The notes under the pieces: model-generated
What the model saw: the letters and a program-made list of their open reading frames with translations, nothing else
Told to the model about the DNA's origin: nothing
Databases searched by the model: none
Program-made: the position numbers and the translations under genes
Shown here: one piece after another, positions 17,832-26,323 of the stretch
How the letters are laid out: each line of letters opens with the position of its first letter
How positions within the stretch are numbered: position 1 is the stretch's first letter
From: Burkholderiaceae bacterium
GTDB taxonomy: Bacteria; Pseudomonadota; Gammaproteobacteria; Burkholderiales; Burkholderiaceae
Assembly (NCBI GenBank): GCA_021166835.1
Contig: JAJPEN010000005.1
Location: 36,273-100,272, forward strand
Length of the DNA stretch: 64,000 bases
Direction of reading: 5' to 3'

Positions 17832-18083
17832 TCAACGCAACTTCGGCACCGGCGCCAGCCCGACGAGCGCGAGCAGCCCCCACACGGCGAGCGCAGTTCC
17901 GCCGCAGTAGTAGAGCGCGAGGAAGAAGCGAAAAGCGAGCGGGTCGTCGTCGCGATTCGGCCGGTACGGTTCGAACAACTTCGAACCGGCCGGCAGCTCT
18001 CCGTCGCGATAGCCGCGCCACGCGACCGCGAGCACGCCGGCACCCATCGCGATCAGGAACAGCGCACCGAAGATGCGCATCAT
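17832..18083 (-). CDS. Small membrane protein, unknown function
   Basis: A protein of 83 aa with two hydrophobic segments, LFLIAMGAGVLAVAW near the N-terminus and LALYYCGGTALAVWGLLALVGL at the C-terminus. They are separated by a short polar stretch rich in Arg and Asp. The start codon overlaps the stop of the upstream membrane-protein gene by four bases, so the two are probably translated together. I do not recognise a family. Confidence 0.6.
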   Translation of the reverse strand: MMRIFGALFLIAMGAGVLAVAWRGYRDGELPAGSKLFEPYRPNRDDDPLAFRFFLALYYCGGTALAVWGLLALVGLAPVPKLR

Positions 18084-18880
18084 GCGTGGCGCCCCGCGCC
18101 CGACAACCTGTGCAGCAGTGCCAGCAGGACGATCGCGCCGACGCTCGCTGCGCCGGCAATCAGCGTCTCGAACGGCCACAGGTTGTGCGACGTGGAATCG
18201 ATCGCCACGCCGACGACGATGCGCAGCACGACGAAGGCCATCATGATGCCCGGTACGGCGGCCGCGATGCGCCAGCCGCCTCGCCAGCGTCGATACATCC
18301 AGATCGGAGCGGCGAAGCCGAGCAGCGGCACGATCGGCATCGCGACCATCGTGCCGATGAAAAGTACGCTTTCGATGGCGCTCATCGGCGCATCGGCCGC
18401 CGCGCGGGCCTGTTCCCGGGCCGCGGCGCGCGACTGTTCGCCCAGCTGCGTCACCCACGTCGGGGGCGTGCCGGCGGCGGAAGCGTCGCCGCCGAGGACG
18501 ACGTGCACGCGATGCGTGGCCACGACGGGGGTCGTCTTCGAGCCTCCGTTGCCGGCGGTGATGCGGATCTCGTCGACCTCGGCCTCGGGCTCCATGAGGA
18601 AGAACCAGGCCGACGTCTCGCCGCTGCCGGAATGGCGCGGCGAGGGACTCGTACCCGCGCGTGCCGGCTTGCCCCGGAAATACGGGCTGACCCAGATGCC
18701 GGCCGGTTCGTCGCTCGCATAGGCGATGCGCAGGTGGAACTGCTGGTTGCGCCCCAGCACGACACGATCGCCGGAAGGCCAGGTGTCGACGACGCGCACG
18801 CTGATCGCGGCGTCGGCCGCTCCGGTGGCGCAGAGCGCGAGCGCGAGGGCGAACAGCAGTTCGAAGAAGCGAAGGGGCAC
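18080..18880 (-). CDS. Secreted/membrane protein of unknown function
   Basis: A protein of 266 aa from GTG 18880, chosen because it begins a clear signal peptide (PLRFFELLFALALALCATGAADA). The mature N-terminal half resembles a beta-sandwich with VVDTWPSGDRVVLGRNQQFHLRIAY and a GIWVSPYFRGKPARAG segment. The C-terminal half has about four hydrophobic segments (SAIESVLFIGTMVAMPIVPLLGF onwards). I do not recognise the family. It forms a two-gene unit with the small membrane protein downstream. A longer N-terminus is possible in frame but lacks coding character. Confidence 0.6.
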   Translation of the reverse strand: MPLRFFELLFALALALCATGAADAAISVRVVDTWPSGDRVVLGRNQQFHLRIAYASDEPAGIWVSPYFRGKPARAGTSPSPRHSGSGETSAWFFLMEPEAEVDEIRITAGNGGSKTTPVVATHRVHVVLGGDASAAGTPPTWVTQLGEQSRAAAREQARAAADAPMSAIESVLFIGTMVAMPIVPLLGFAAPIWMYRRWRGGWRIAAAVPGIMMAFVVLRIVVGVAIDSTSHNLWPFETLIAGAASVGAIVLLALLHRLSGAGRHA

Positions 18881-19242
18881 GATGGTCGGGAAGTTGCGGG
18901 AATCGCCGGCCGCAAGGCGGCGTCGCTCCGCGTTCGGTTGTCCCACGGCCGATCTTGCGCGCGTACATCGCCGCGGTGCGCAGGACACGCCGCCCGGCGG
19001 CTCATCCGCGATGAGCGGTCTCGCGCCTCTCGATATGCCTTGGAAGATCCGCATTCCTCCCGCACCGGTCGCCTGACGCGATCAGGCGCACTGCGAACTA
19101 CAGCGTTTCCTCGCCCGAAACGGTTTGCGTAGTCAAGAGTGCTGCATTTTGAAGCGCAGGTGCAGGTAGGCGAAACTGCGCCGTATCGCGGCTCATGATC
19201 CACCGGAAGATGACGCGCCTCTTCGCACACCCGATCCGTGCG
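18881..19242. other. Intergenic region without a recognisable gene
   Basis: This 362-bp stretch lies between the start of the secreted-protein gene and the end of the isomerase gene, both on the minus strand. It should hold the promoter of the secreted-protein operon and the end of the isomerase operon. I see short open frames only, with no domain and no strong terminator hairpin. Confidence 0.5.
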
Positions 19243-19851
19243 TCAGAAACTTCCCGGGACAATGCCGCTGCGCAGATACTCCTCCGCATACGGCAGCCGG
19301 TCCTGTCCGAAGAACATCTCCTCGCCGACGAAAAGCACCGGCGCCCCGAACAACCCGCGCTGCACGGCCGCTTCGGTCTGCACCTTCAGGGTCTCCTTGA
19401 CCCTGGGGTCCTGCGTTCCCGTCATCAGTCGTTCGGCATCGATCCCCGCCTGCGTCAGCACCTCGGCGATCTCCGCCGGATTCGACAGGTCGCGTGCATC
19501 GACCCACATCGCGCGGAACATCGCGTCGGAGTACGGGAGCAGGAAGCCTTCGCGCTGCGCGTGGATCGCGCCGCGCATCAGCGCAAGCGTGTTGATCGGA
19601 AAGAGCGGGTTGAGCCGGAACGGAACGCCGTAGCGCCGCGCGAACGCCGCCATGTCCTTCGCCATCCAGTTGCGCTTGGCCGGCACCTCCATCGGCGACG
19701 CGTTGCCTGCCGCCTTCAGCACGCCGCCGAGCAGGATCGGCCTGTAGCGGATCGTCACGCCCGTGCGTTCGACGATGCCCGGCAACTGCACCCAGGCGAG
19801 GTAGCTCGTCGGGCTTCCGTAGTCGAAGTAGAAATCGGCCTGCAGGCGCAT
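19243..19851 (-). CDS. 2-hydroxychromene-2-carboxylate isomerase / DsbA-like (kappa GST) protein
   Basis: A protein of 202 aa of the DsbA-fold family that includes 2-hydroxychromene-2-carboxylate isomerase and kappa-class glutathione transferases. It starts DFYFDYGSPTSYLAWVQL, where the Ser of the SPTSY stretch replaces the CxxC of true DsbA and is the glutathione-activating residue. The internal YRPILLGGVLKAAGN and the C-terminal GLFGAPVLFVGEEMFFGQDRL are family hallmarks. It is the last gene of a TetR-SDR-isomerase unit, 11 bp after the SDR stop. The context suggests glutathione-dependent conversion of an aromatic or other toxic compound. Confidence 0.88.
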   Translation of the reverse strand: MRLQADFYFDYGSPTSYLAWVQLPGIVERTGVTIRYRPILLGGVLKAAGNASPMEVPAKRNWMAKDMAAFARRYGVPFRLNPLFPINTLALMRGAIHAQREGFLLPYSDAMFRAMWVDARDLSNPAEIAEVLTQAGIDAERLMTGTQDPRVKETLKVQTEAAVQRGLFGAPVLFVGEEMFFGQDRLPYAEEYLRSGIVPGSF

Positions 19852-19862
19852 CGCGGCCTCCT

Positions 19863-20597
19863 TCAGAAGTGGGTGACCGGCTCGAGCCAGGGGCGCAGGT
19901 CGAGCTCGAAGGTCCAGGCGCTGCGCTTCTGGCAGTGCAGCATCCAGTACGTGTCGGCGATGTCGTCGGGTGCGAGCAGGCCGTCGGCGGGGCGCGATGC
20001 CACGAGGTCGGGGAATCGCTCGCGCACGAAGGGCGTGTCGATCGGCCCGTCGATGACCGGGTGCACGACGTGCAGGCCCTGCCGGCCGAACTCGCGCGCC
20101 ATGCTCTGCGCCAGCGCGCGCAAGCCCTGCTTGGCGCCGGAGAACGCCGCATAGCCCTCGGCGCCGCGCAGGCTCGCAGTGGCGCCGGTGAAGAAGATCG
20201 TGCCGGCGCCGCGCGGCGTCATGACTTTCGCCGCTTCGCGTCCGGTGAGGAAGCCGGCGAAGCAGGCCATCTCCCACACCTTGCAGTACTTCTGCGCCGT
20301 CGTCTCGCGCACGTCGAACCGCACGTTCGCGCCGATGTTGAAGACGACGAGTTCGAGCGGGCCGACCTCGCGTTCGATCCGCTCGAACAGCGACACCACC
20401 TGGTCTTCCTTGCGCGCGTCGCAGCCGAAGGCATGCGCCTGTCCGCCGTCGGCGCGGATGCGCTCGACGAGCGGCGCGAGCCGGTCCGCATTGCGGCGCG
20501 CGACGCAGACCGCAAGGCCTTCGCGCGCGAAACGTCGCGCGAGCGCGGCGCCGAGACTGTCGCCGGCGCCCATCACGAGTGCGGTTCGTGCATTCAT
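19863..20597 (-). CDS. Short-chain dehydrogenase/reductase with atypical catalytic motif
   Basis: A protein of 244 aa of the SDR fold. The cofactor motif reads GAGDSLGAALARRF, with NIGANV in place of the classic NNAG. The catalytic region is FFTGATASLRG followed by YAAFSGAKQGLRALAQSM. The usual YxxxK becomes FxxxK (F-S-G-A-K), with a Tyr three residues earlier. This variant occurs in a subgroup of SDRs and may change the chemistry. The gene overlaps the TetR gene upstream by four bases and is followed by the isomerase, so all three form one transcription unit. Confidence 0.87.
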   Translation of the reverse strand: MNARTALVMGAGDSLGAALARRFAREGLAVCVARRNADRLAPLVERIRADGGQAHAFGCDARKEDQVVSLFERIEREVGPLELVVFNIGANVRFDVRETTAQKYCKVWEMACFAGFLTGREAAKVMTPRGAGTIFFTGATASLRGAEGYAAFSGAKQGLRALAQSMAREFGRQGLHVVHPVIDGPIDTPFVRERFPDLVASRPADGLLAPDDIADTYWMLHCQKRSAWTFELDLRPWLEPVTHF

Positions 20598-21160
20598 CGG
20601 ATACCTCCTTCGCGAACGGTGTCGAGGATCTCCCGCGACAGCGCGTCGTCGTCGACGGCACGCGCCAGCACCAGCGCGCCGACGAGGCTCGCGAAGGTGC
20701 CGATCGCCCTGCGCCTTCGTGCCGCCTTCGATCGGCCGGGAACCAGTTTCGTGAGCAGCTCGAAAGCCGAGTTCAGGTAATCCGTGGCTGCCCGCCGCAC
20801 GCCCGGGCCCCGGCGCGCGACATCCGGGCCGAGCGCGGCGAGCAGGCACCCGGCGCCGGGATCGTCGCGATGCCGGGTGGTGAGGTAGGCATTCGTGATC
20901 GCGGCAACGGGGTCGTCGGGCGCGGCCTCCGCGCGCTTCTTCCAGAGACCGAGCGAACGCGCGAGCGCGCGCGTGCAGGCCTGCGCTTCCAGGTCGTCCT
21001 TCGAGGCGAAGTGGCCGTAGAAGCCGCCATGCGTCAGGCCGACGTCCTTCATCAGGTCGGCGACGCCGATGCCGTCGAATCCTCTCTCGCGAAAGAGCCG
21101 CGCCGCGGCGTCGATGATCCGCTCGCGGTTTCGCGCCGCCTCTTCCCGGGTCACTCTCAT
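20594..21160 (-). CDS. TetR/AcrR family transcriptional regulator
   Basis: A protein of 188 aa. The N-terminal HTH domain reads ERIIDAAARLFRERGFDGIGVADLMKDVGLTHGGFYGHFASKDDL, a textbook TetR sequence of the NemR/AcrR type. The ligand-binding C-terminal domain is less conserved. It is the first gene of the minus-strand unit with the SDR and isomerase, and lies divergent to an MFS transporter. Two ATGATG(N2)CATCAT palindromes in the intergenic region are the likely operators, so it probably represses both directions and senses the substrate or product of the neighbouring enzymes. Confidence 0.9.
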   Translation of the reverse strand: MRVTREEAARNRERIIDAAARLFRERGFDGIGVADLMKDVGLTHGGFYGHFASKDDLEAQACTRALARSLGLWKKRAEAAPDDPVAAITNAYLTTRHRDDPGAGCLLAALGPDVARRGPGVRRAATDYLNSAFELLTKLVPGRSKAARRRRAIGTFASLVGALVLARAVDDDALSREILDTVREGGIR

Positions 21161-21188
21161 TTCCTTCGCTCCCGAGCATGCGTGGACG

Positions 21189-21219
21189 TTGACAGATTAC
21201 ATGATGCTCATCATATAAT
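21189..21219 (+). promoter_or_regulatory. Consensus sigma-70 promoter for the MFS gene
   Basis: A perfect TTGACA (21189-21194) and a perfect TATAAT (21214-21219) face the MFS transporter gene. The spacer is 19 bp, longer than the ideal 17, which may keep basal activity moderate. The first TetR-type operator lies in the spacer and the second just downstream of the -10, well placed for repression. Confidence 0.65.
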
Positions 21220-21239
21220 CTAGCCATGATGATCATCAT
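21201..21239. promoter_or_regulatory. Paired TetR-type operators
   Basis: ATGATGCTCATCAT at 21201-21214 and ATGATGATCATCAT at 21226-21239 are two copies of one inverted repeat, the second a perfect 14-bp palindrome. Their centres are 25 bp apart. They lie between the divergent TetR and MFS genes and overlap the MFS promoter, as expected for autoregulated TetR repressors. Confidence 0.75.
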
Positions 21240-21332
21240 CTATCCAGGCGGCCCGCGCCTTTCGCGCAATCGTGCCGTGTCGAACGAGCGGAGCCTTCGA
21301 CGATAAACGACAACCAGCGTACCGCGTGGATC

Positions 21333-22514
21333 GTGACCCTCGCGGCGGCCGCCTTCCTGATGGTGACGATGGGTGCGAGGCAGTCGCTCGGCCTGTTCGT
21401 ATCGCCGATCAACACCTCCACCGGGCTGGGGATCACCGCCATCAGCCTTGCGATGGCGGTCAGCCAGCTCATGTGGGGTGTCATCCAGCCGGTCGCGGGC
21501 GCCGTGGCGGATCGCTACGGACCCGCGCGGGTGCTCGTCGCCGGACTGGTCGTGCTGGCGGTCGGCACCGCGATGACGCCGTTCATGACGTCGACCTTCG
21601 GTCTCGTCGCCTCGATCGGGCTGCTCTCCGCGATCGGCTCGGGCGCGGGCAGCTTCTCGGTGCTGATCGGCGCCGCGGCGCAGCGGCTGCCGACCGAAGG
21701 ACGCGGCAAGGCGGCCGGAATCATCAACGCGGGCGGGTCCTTCGGCCAGTTCGTGTTCGCGCCGATCTCGCAGGGGCTCATCGGCCTCGTCGGATGGATG
21801 GGCGCGATGTGGTCGCTCGCCGCGATCACGCTCGCCGCGCTGCCGCTGGCGAAGATCGTGAGCCCGAAGGCTTCGCCGCATCCCGTGAGGGCGACCGACG
21901 AGCATTCGTCACCATGGCGCGCCGCGCGAAGTGCGATGGGCGACCGCAGCTATCTGCTGCTGCACGCGGGTTTCTTCACCTGTGGATTCCACATCGCGTT
22001 CCTCGTCACGCACCTGCCGGGCGAGGTCGATCTGTGCGGGCTGCCGGCGTCGGTGGCGAGCTGGTCGCTCGCGCTGATCGGCCTGGCCAACATCGCCGGC
22101 AGCCTGCTCGCCGGATCGGCGATCTCGCGCTTTCGCAGCAAGCACATCCTCGCCGTGATGTACGCATCGCGCGCCGTCCTGATCGCGTGGTACCTGGTCG
22201 CGCCGAAGACGGCCTGGACGTTCTATCTGTTCGCCATCGGCCTCGGGCTCACCTGGCTCGCCACGGTGCCGCCGACCGCGTCGATCGTCGGCAAGCTCTT
22301 CGGCGTTCGATATCTCGCGACGCTGTTCGGCCTGACGCTGCTGTCGCACCAGGTCGGCGGGTTCCTGGGAGCGTACCTCGGCGGGATCGCACTCGCCCGA
22401 TCGGGCGATTACCAGTGGATGTGGTACGCCGACATGGCGCTGGCCGCGGCCGCGGCGGTGGTCAATCTGCCGATACGGGAAGCGCGCGTGGCGCCGATGG
22501 CCGTTCCGGCTTGA
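21333..22514 (+). CDS. MFS transporter (OxlT/MCT-like)
   Basis: A major facilitator protein of about 393 aa from GTG 21333, with about 12 hydrophobic segments. MGARQSLGLFVSPIN follows the first helix and a motif-A-like DRYGPARVLVAG lies after the second. AAGIINAGGSFGQFVFAPISQGL is helix 5. The start is uncertain: GTG 21333 falls inside the first helix, and the natural-looking N-terminus (INDNQRTAWIV) would begin at ATA 21303, with no ATG in frame. It is divergent from the TetR unit and shares its operators, so it probably moves the compound handled by the SDR and isomerase. Confidence 0.85.
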   Translation: MTLAAAAFLMVTMGARQSLGLFVSPINTSTGLGITAISLAMAVSQLMWGVIQPVAGAVADRYGPARVLVAGLVVLAVGTAMTPFMTSTFGLVASIGLLSAIGSGAGSFSVLIGAAAQRLPTEGRGKAAGIINAGGSFGQFVFAPISQGLIGLVGWMGAMWSLAAITLAALPLAKIVSPKASPHPVRATDEHSSPWRAARSAMGDRSYLLLHAGFFTCGFHIAFLVTHLPGEVDLCGLPASVASWSLALIGLANIAGSLLAGSAISRFRSKHILAVMYASRAVLIAWYLVAPKTAWTFYLFAIGLGLTWLATVPPTASIVGKLFGVRYLATLFGLTLLSHQVGGFLGAYLGGIALARSGDYQWMWYADMALAAAAAVVNLPIREARVAPMAVPA

Positions 22515-22751
22515 GGCGGCCGGCGAGAGCGTGTTCACCGGCACGTTGCATGGCCTGGCGGAGTCCTCGCAGGCGGTCTAGGCAAGAGCCGGTGGCCGCC
22601 GCTGGCGCCCGACAGGAACGACAATTGCTCGCCACGGTTGCCCTTGCCGCACGGTCGAGCGGTTCGCGTCGCCCATGCCCAGGCGAAGCGCCAGGGAGCC
22701 TCACGGTTGCCCTCCCTCGGCAACCGATCCATCACGACCAGGACAACGCCG

Positions 22752-24608
22752 ATGTTCATCCAGCCGATCGACTGGTTCCTGCTCGTGTGGTTCGTGCTGG
22801 CAGCCGCATCGACGATCTACGTGGCGTGGGATCAGTACCGGAACAATCCGGAGCCGGTAGTGATGAAGTGGGGCTTCATCCTCGTCACGCTCTACATGGG
22901 ACCGATCGGACTGCTGCTCTACGTGCTGGCGGACAAGGAGCCGCGGCCCGGCGAGCACGAAGCGTTCATCCGGGCGTTGTGGAAGCAGGGAGTCGGCTCG
23001 ACGATCCACTGCGTGGCGGGCGACGCGACCGGAATCATCGTCGCGGCGGTGATCGTCGCCGTGCTGGGGCTGCCGATGTGGCTCGACCTGATCATCGAGT
23101 ACCTTGCCGGCTTCGCCTTCGGCCTGTTCATCTTCCAGTCGCTGTTCATGAAGAACATGATGGGCGGCAGCTACTGGCACAACGTGCGCAAGAGCTTCGT
23201 TCCCGAGTTCGTCAGCATGAACTTCATGATGGCCGGCATGGCGCCGGTGATGAGCTTCCTGATGATGGGCCGCGACATGCGGGCGATGGTGCCCACCGAG
23301 TTGCTGTTCTGGGGTGTCATGTCGCTCGGGGTGATGGCCGGGTTCGCCCTCGCCTGGCCGTCCAACGTCTGGCTCGTGCAGCGCGGGCTGAAGCACGGAT
23401 TGATGACCCAGCGCGACGAGCCTACAGGCCACGCCTCGGCCGACGCTTCGGCCCACGGCAGTGGGCAACACGGCACGCGGCACGGCGGACACGACATGCA
23501 CACCGACGCGACGACCCCGCAGCTCGCCGCCGTCGGCGGCGTTTCACTGCTCGCGCTGGCGATCGGCATGGCCGCACCGGCGAACTGGGTCAACCTGAAC
23601 CTGAGCGCGCACGACGTCGGCGGCGTGATCATGCCGCCCGGCATGATCATGGATCGCGACACGCCCGCCGCGGCGATGCGCGACATGGCTGCGATACACC
23701 CACGCGAGATCACCGCGCGCTACGGCCTGGACGTCGACGGCGACCGCGAACTGCAACCGCGGCTCGAGAACGGCGTGAAGGTCTTCGAACTCGAAACCTC
23801 GGTCGTACGCTGGACGATCCTGCCCGGAACGACGGTGGATGCGTACACCTACAACGGGCAGGTGCCCGGGCCGCGCCTCAGGTTCCGCCAGGGCGACCGG
23901 GTACGCATCGACGTGACCAATCGCCTGCCCGAATCGACGACCGTACACTGGCATGGGCTGATCCTGCCCAACGTCATGGACGGGCCCGCGCGCATCACGC
24001 AGGAGCCGATCGAGAACGGCGAGGTCTATCGCTACGAGTTCACCGCCGCGCAGTCGGGCACCTACTTCTACCACTCGCACGATCACATCGACCGGCAGCA
24101 GACGCTCGGCCTGTATGGCGCGCTCATCATCGATCCCGCGCAGCCCGATCCGTCGCTTCGCGCAGACCACGAATACACGCTGCAACTGCAGGAGTGGCTG
24201 CTGCGCGAGGGCCTGACGTACCCGGCGATGCCGATGGATGGCGGCCATCCGAACTACTTCACGATCAACGGCCGCGCATGGCCGGCCACCGACACGATCC
24301 GCATGCGCGTCGGCGAGACGCTCAAGGTGCGCTTCATCGGCTCGAACAGCGGCTTCATTCATCCGATGCACATCCACGGCGGACCATTCGTCGTCGTCGC
24401 GCGCGACGGAGAGACGCTGGCGCCGCAGGCCCGCTTCGAGGCCGACACGATCAACGTCGGACCGGGCCAGCGCTACGACGTGATCTGGCGTGCGCGAAAC
24501 CCCGGCAAGTGGCTGATCCACTGCCACATCGCACACCACACGACCAACAACAACACCGAGACGGCGGGCGGCGGCGGCTTGATGATGGCGATCGAGGTCA
24601 GCGGCTGA
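22752..24608 (+). CDS. DUF4396 membrane domain fused to a multicopper oxidase
   Basis: A protein of 618 aa from ATG 22752. Residues 1-225 form a membrane domain of the DUF4396 type with about six hydrophobic segments and FMKNMMGGSYWHNVRKSFVPEFVSMN. A His-rich linker (about 226-255) follows, then a further hydrophobic segment. Residues about 320-615 form a multicopper oxidase with all four copper-binding blocks: HWHG, HSHDH, HPMHIHG and HCHIAHH. The final type 1 site lacks the usual downstream Met context. The oxidase part should lie in the periplasm, tethered by the membrane domain. Copper or metal detoxification is a reasonable inference. The gene ends 38 bp before the attachment-site copy, so it is the last chromosomal gene. 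Confidence 0.85.
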   Translation: MFIQPIDWFLLVWFVLAAASTIYVAWDQYRNNPEPVVMKWGFILVTLYMGPIGLLLYVLADKEPRPGEHEAFIRALWKQGVGSTIHCVAGDATGIIVAAVIVAVLGLPMWLDLIIEYLAGFAFGLFIFQSLFMKNMMGGSYWHNVRKSFVPEFVSMNFMMAGMAPVMSFLMMGRDMRAMVPTELLFWGVMSLGVMAGFALAWPSNVWLVQRGLKHGLMTQRDEPTGHASADASAHGSGQHGTRHGGHDMHTDATTPQLAAVGGVSLLALAIGMAAPANWVNLNLSAHDVGGVIMPPGMIMDRDTPAAAMRDMAAIHPREITARYGLDVDGDRELQPRLENGVKVFELETSVVRWTILPGTTVDAYTYNGQVPGPRLRFRQGDRVRIDVTNRLPESTTVHWHGLILPNVMDGPARITQEPIENGEVYRYEFTAAQSGTYFYHSHDHIDRQQTLGLYGALIIDPAQPDPSLRADHEYTLQLQEWLLREGLTYPAMPMDGGHPNYFTINGRAWPATDTIRMRVGETLKVRFIGSNSGFIHPMHIHGGPFVVVARDGETLAPQARFEADTINVGPGQRYDVIWRARNPGKWLIHCHIAHHTTNNNTETAGGGGLMMAIEVSG

Positions 24609-24646
24609 GTTGCGGCCGCCACCCGCATGCAGGCGGTCGTCTCAAC

Positions 24647-24665
24647 TGGAGCGGGTGAAGGGAAC
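24647..24665 (-). repeat. att-like repeat, tRNA-Gly 3' end (outer copy)
   Basis: The 19-bp sequence TGGAGCGGGTGAAGGGAAC also occurs at 28820-28838. Its reverse complement ends TTCCCTTCACCCGCTCCA, which has the form of a tRNA-Gly 3' end (T-arm, acceptor stem CACCCGC, discriminator and CCA). ICEclc-family integrases recombine at this place. No complete tRNA gene is present here, so this is the distal att copy. The chromosome lies to its left. Confidence 0.75.
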
Positions 24666-24673
24666 CCAGGCGT

Positions 24674-24986
24674 TCAACGCCGCATCGGGCGCGTATAGAC
24701 GGTCAGCTGATCCCTCCATCGGGACTGAGCCAGGACATACCCGCCGTAAGGGGTGGCACTGATCCAGGCGCCTGCTTTGTCGATGCCGTAGTCGGCCCGC
24801 ACGCCGGCTGTGCGATCACTGCGTGTCAAGTTCAAGATATACGGGCCGTTGGGCTGCGTTACCCACTGTCCAACGATGCCGTTGGTTGCGATATTTGCGC
24901 CGACATAGGGATCGAGCAGGGCGGCGCGGGCAACACCCGGCGATATCGCGCATACCGCGGCGAAGGCGATACCTTCGCAGCTTCAT
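24674..24986 (-). pseudogene. Small exported protein, frameshifted near the start
   Basis: A minus-strand frame ending at 24674 encodes a signal-peptide-like stretch (GIAFAAVCAISPGVARA) and a mature part beginning ALLDPYVGANIATNGIVGQW, ending RWRDQLTVYTRPMRR. No start codon is available in that frame. An ATG at 24986 begins MKLRR in another frame and would connect if one base near 24974-24980 were removed. This looks like a recent single-base insertion. The family is not recognised. The gene starts right beside the outer att copy and runs toward it. Confidence 0.4.
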
Positions 24987-25139
24987 TCGCAGCTTCAAAG
25001 GTGTGTTCCGCCCGTCCACCAGAGGCTGCGTCCAATCGCAACAAACCGAAACAAACCGCGACCGGCCTGAGAAGATGTGGGAAGCGCCGCGCGACACCAT
25101 GACGGTCATGTTCAATCCCCTCTCGGAAGGAAGATCGTC

Positions 25140-25601
25140 ATGAAGACCGGAATCAAGCGAATCCTCATCGGCCTGGCCAGCGCCACCGTGTTGCTCGGCG
25201 GCCTGACTGCTTGCGGTACACGCGGGCCGGGACACTGGAGCGAAGAGCGTGCGGGCGAGATGCGCGCCAGGATGGTCGAGCGCATCAGCGACAAGCTCGA
25301 ACTGAATGCCGACCAGAAGCGCAAGCTCGACGTGCTGGCCGACGAGATCACTGCTCAGCGCAAGGCGTTCCGCGGCGACGGTGCCGATCCACGCGCCGAC
25401 TTCAAGGCCCTGATCGCAGGCGACAAGTTCGATCGTGCCAAGGCCCAGACGTTGCTCGATCAGAAGACGACCGCCGTGCAAAGCCAGGCGCCCAAGGTGC
25501 TGACCGCGCTGGCCGATTTCTACGACAGCCTGACGCCGGCGCAGCAGCAGCAGGTGCGCGAACGGCTGGACAAGCGCCACCGCCGCTGGGGGCGGGGCTG
25601 A
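25140..25601 (+). CDS. LTXXQ/CpxP-Spy-like periplasmic lipoprotein
   Basis: A protein of 153 aa from ATG 25140, just after a GGAAG ribosome site. The signal peptide ends in a lipobox (LGGLTACG), so it is probably a lipoprotein. The mature part is helical and charged, with ERISDKLELNADQKRKLDVLADEI and DSLTPAQQQQVRERLDKRH, the two LTxxQ-type repeats of Spy/CpxP proteins. Such proteins sense or buffer envelope or metal stress. It stands 17 bp before a response regulator gene, which matches cpxP/cpxRA-like arrangements. Confidence 0.8.
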   Translation: MKTGIKRILIGLASATVLLGGLTACGTRGPGHWSEERAGEMRARMVERISDKLELNADQKRKLDVLADEITAQRKAFRGDGADPRADFKALIAGDKFDRAKAQTLLDQKTTAVQSQAPKVLTALADFYDSLTPAQQQQVRERLDKRHRRWGRG

Positions 25602-25618
25602 TGAGATAAGCGGAACCC

Positions 25619-26323
25619 ATGCATCGCATCCTGCTGATCGACGATGACGCGCAACTCGGAGCACCGCTGGCCACGTATTTCCAGCGCTTCGAGTTGCAGT
25701 TGACGCAGGCCACCACGCCCAGCGAAGGGCTGGCGCGCCTGCGCGACGGCGGGTTCGATGCCGTCATCCTGGACGTCATGCTGCCCGAGATGGATGGCTT
25801 CGAGGTCTGCCGCACCATCCGCCGCGAGTGCGACGTGCCCGTCATCATGCTGACGGCCCGGGGCGAGGTCATGGATCGCGTGGTGGGCCTCGAACTGGGC
25901 GCCGACGACTACCTGCCCAAGCCGTTCGAGCCGCGTGAACTGGTGGCGCGGCTGCAGACCGTGCTGCGGCGCCTCAAGCCCTCCGGCCGCGGCAACCCGT
26001 CGGCGACGAGCGAAGCGCCGACCTTGACCTTCGATGGCCTGTCCATCGACACGGCGCGGCGCAGCGTGTTGCGCCTGGGCACGGAGGTCGAGCTCACCGG
26101 CACCGAGTACGAACTGCTGTTGCTGCTCGCGCGCGAGCCGGGCCGCGTGTTCAGTCGCGACGACATCCTCAACCAGTTGCGCGGCCAGGAAGCCGATCTC
26201 TACACCCGTGCCGTGGACATCGTGGTCAGCCGTCTTCGCAAGAAGCTCGAACCGCTGGACTGCATCAAGACGCTGCGCAATGCCGGCTATGCCTTGGCGC
26301 TGCGCCGGCAAGCCCAGGCATGA
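25619..26323 (+). CDS. OmpR/CpxR-type response regulator
   Basis: A protein of 234 aa. The receiver domain has acidic residues D8-D10 (LLIDDD), phosphoacceptor D52 (VILDVMLPEMDG) and the conserved Thr and Lys (MLTAR, YLPKPFEPREL). The C-terminal winged helix reads LTGTEYELLLLLAREPGRVFSRDDILNQLRGQ and DIVVSRLRKKLEP. It overlaps the histidine kinase gene by four bases. Together with the LTXXQ lipoprotein upstream it forms a CpxPRA-like envelope-stress unit. Confidence 0.92.
   Translation: MHRILLIDDDAQLGAPLATYFQRFELQLTQATTPSEGLARLRDGGFDAVILDVMLPEMDGFEVCRTIRRECDVPVIMLTARGEVMDRVVGLELGADDYLPKPFEPRELVARLQTVLRRLKPSGRGNPSATSEAPTLTFDGLSIDTARRSVLRLGTEVELTGTEYELLLLLAREPGRVFSRDDILNQLRGQEADLYTRAVDIVVSRLRKKLEPLDCIKTLRNAGYALALRRQAQA

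Noticed and set aside
21226..21308. Small open frame starting MIIIYPGG at the TetR operator
   Set aside because: The start is part of the palindrome, there is no ribosome site, and the frame ends before the MFS gene.
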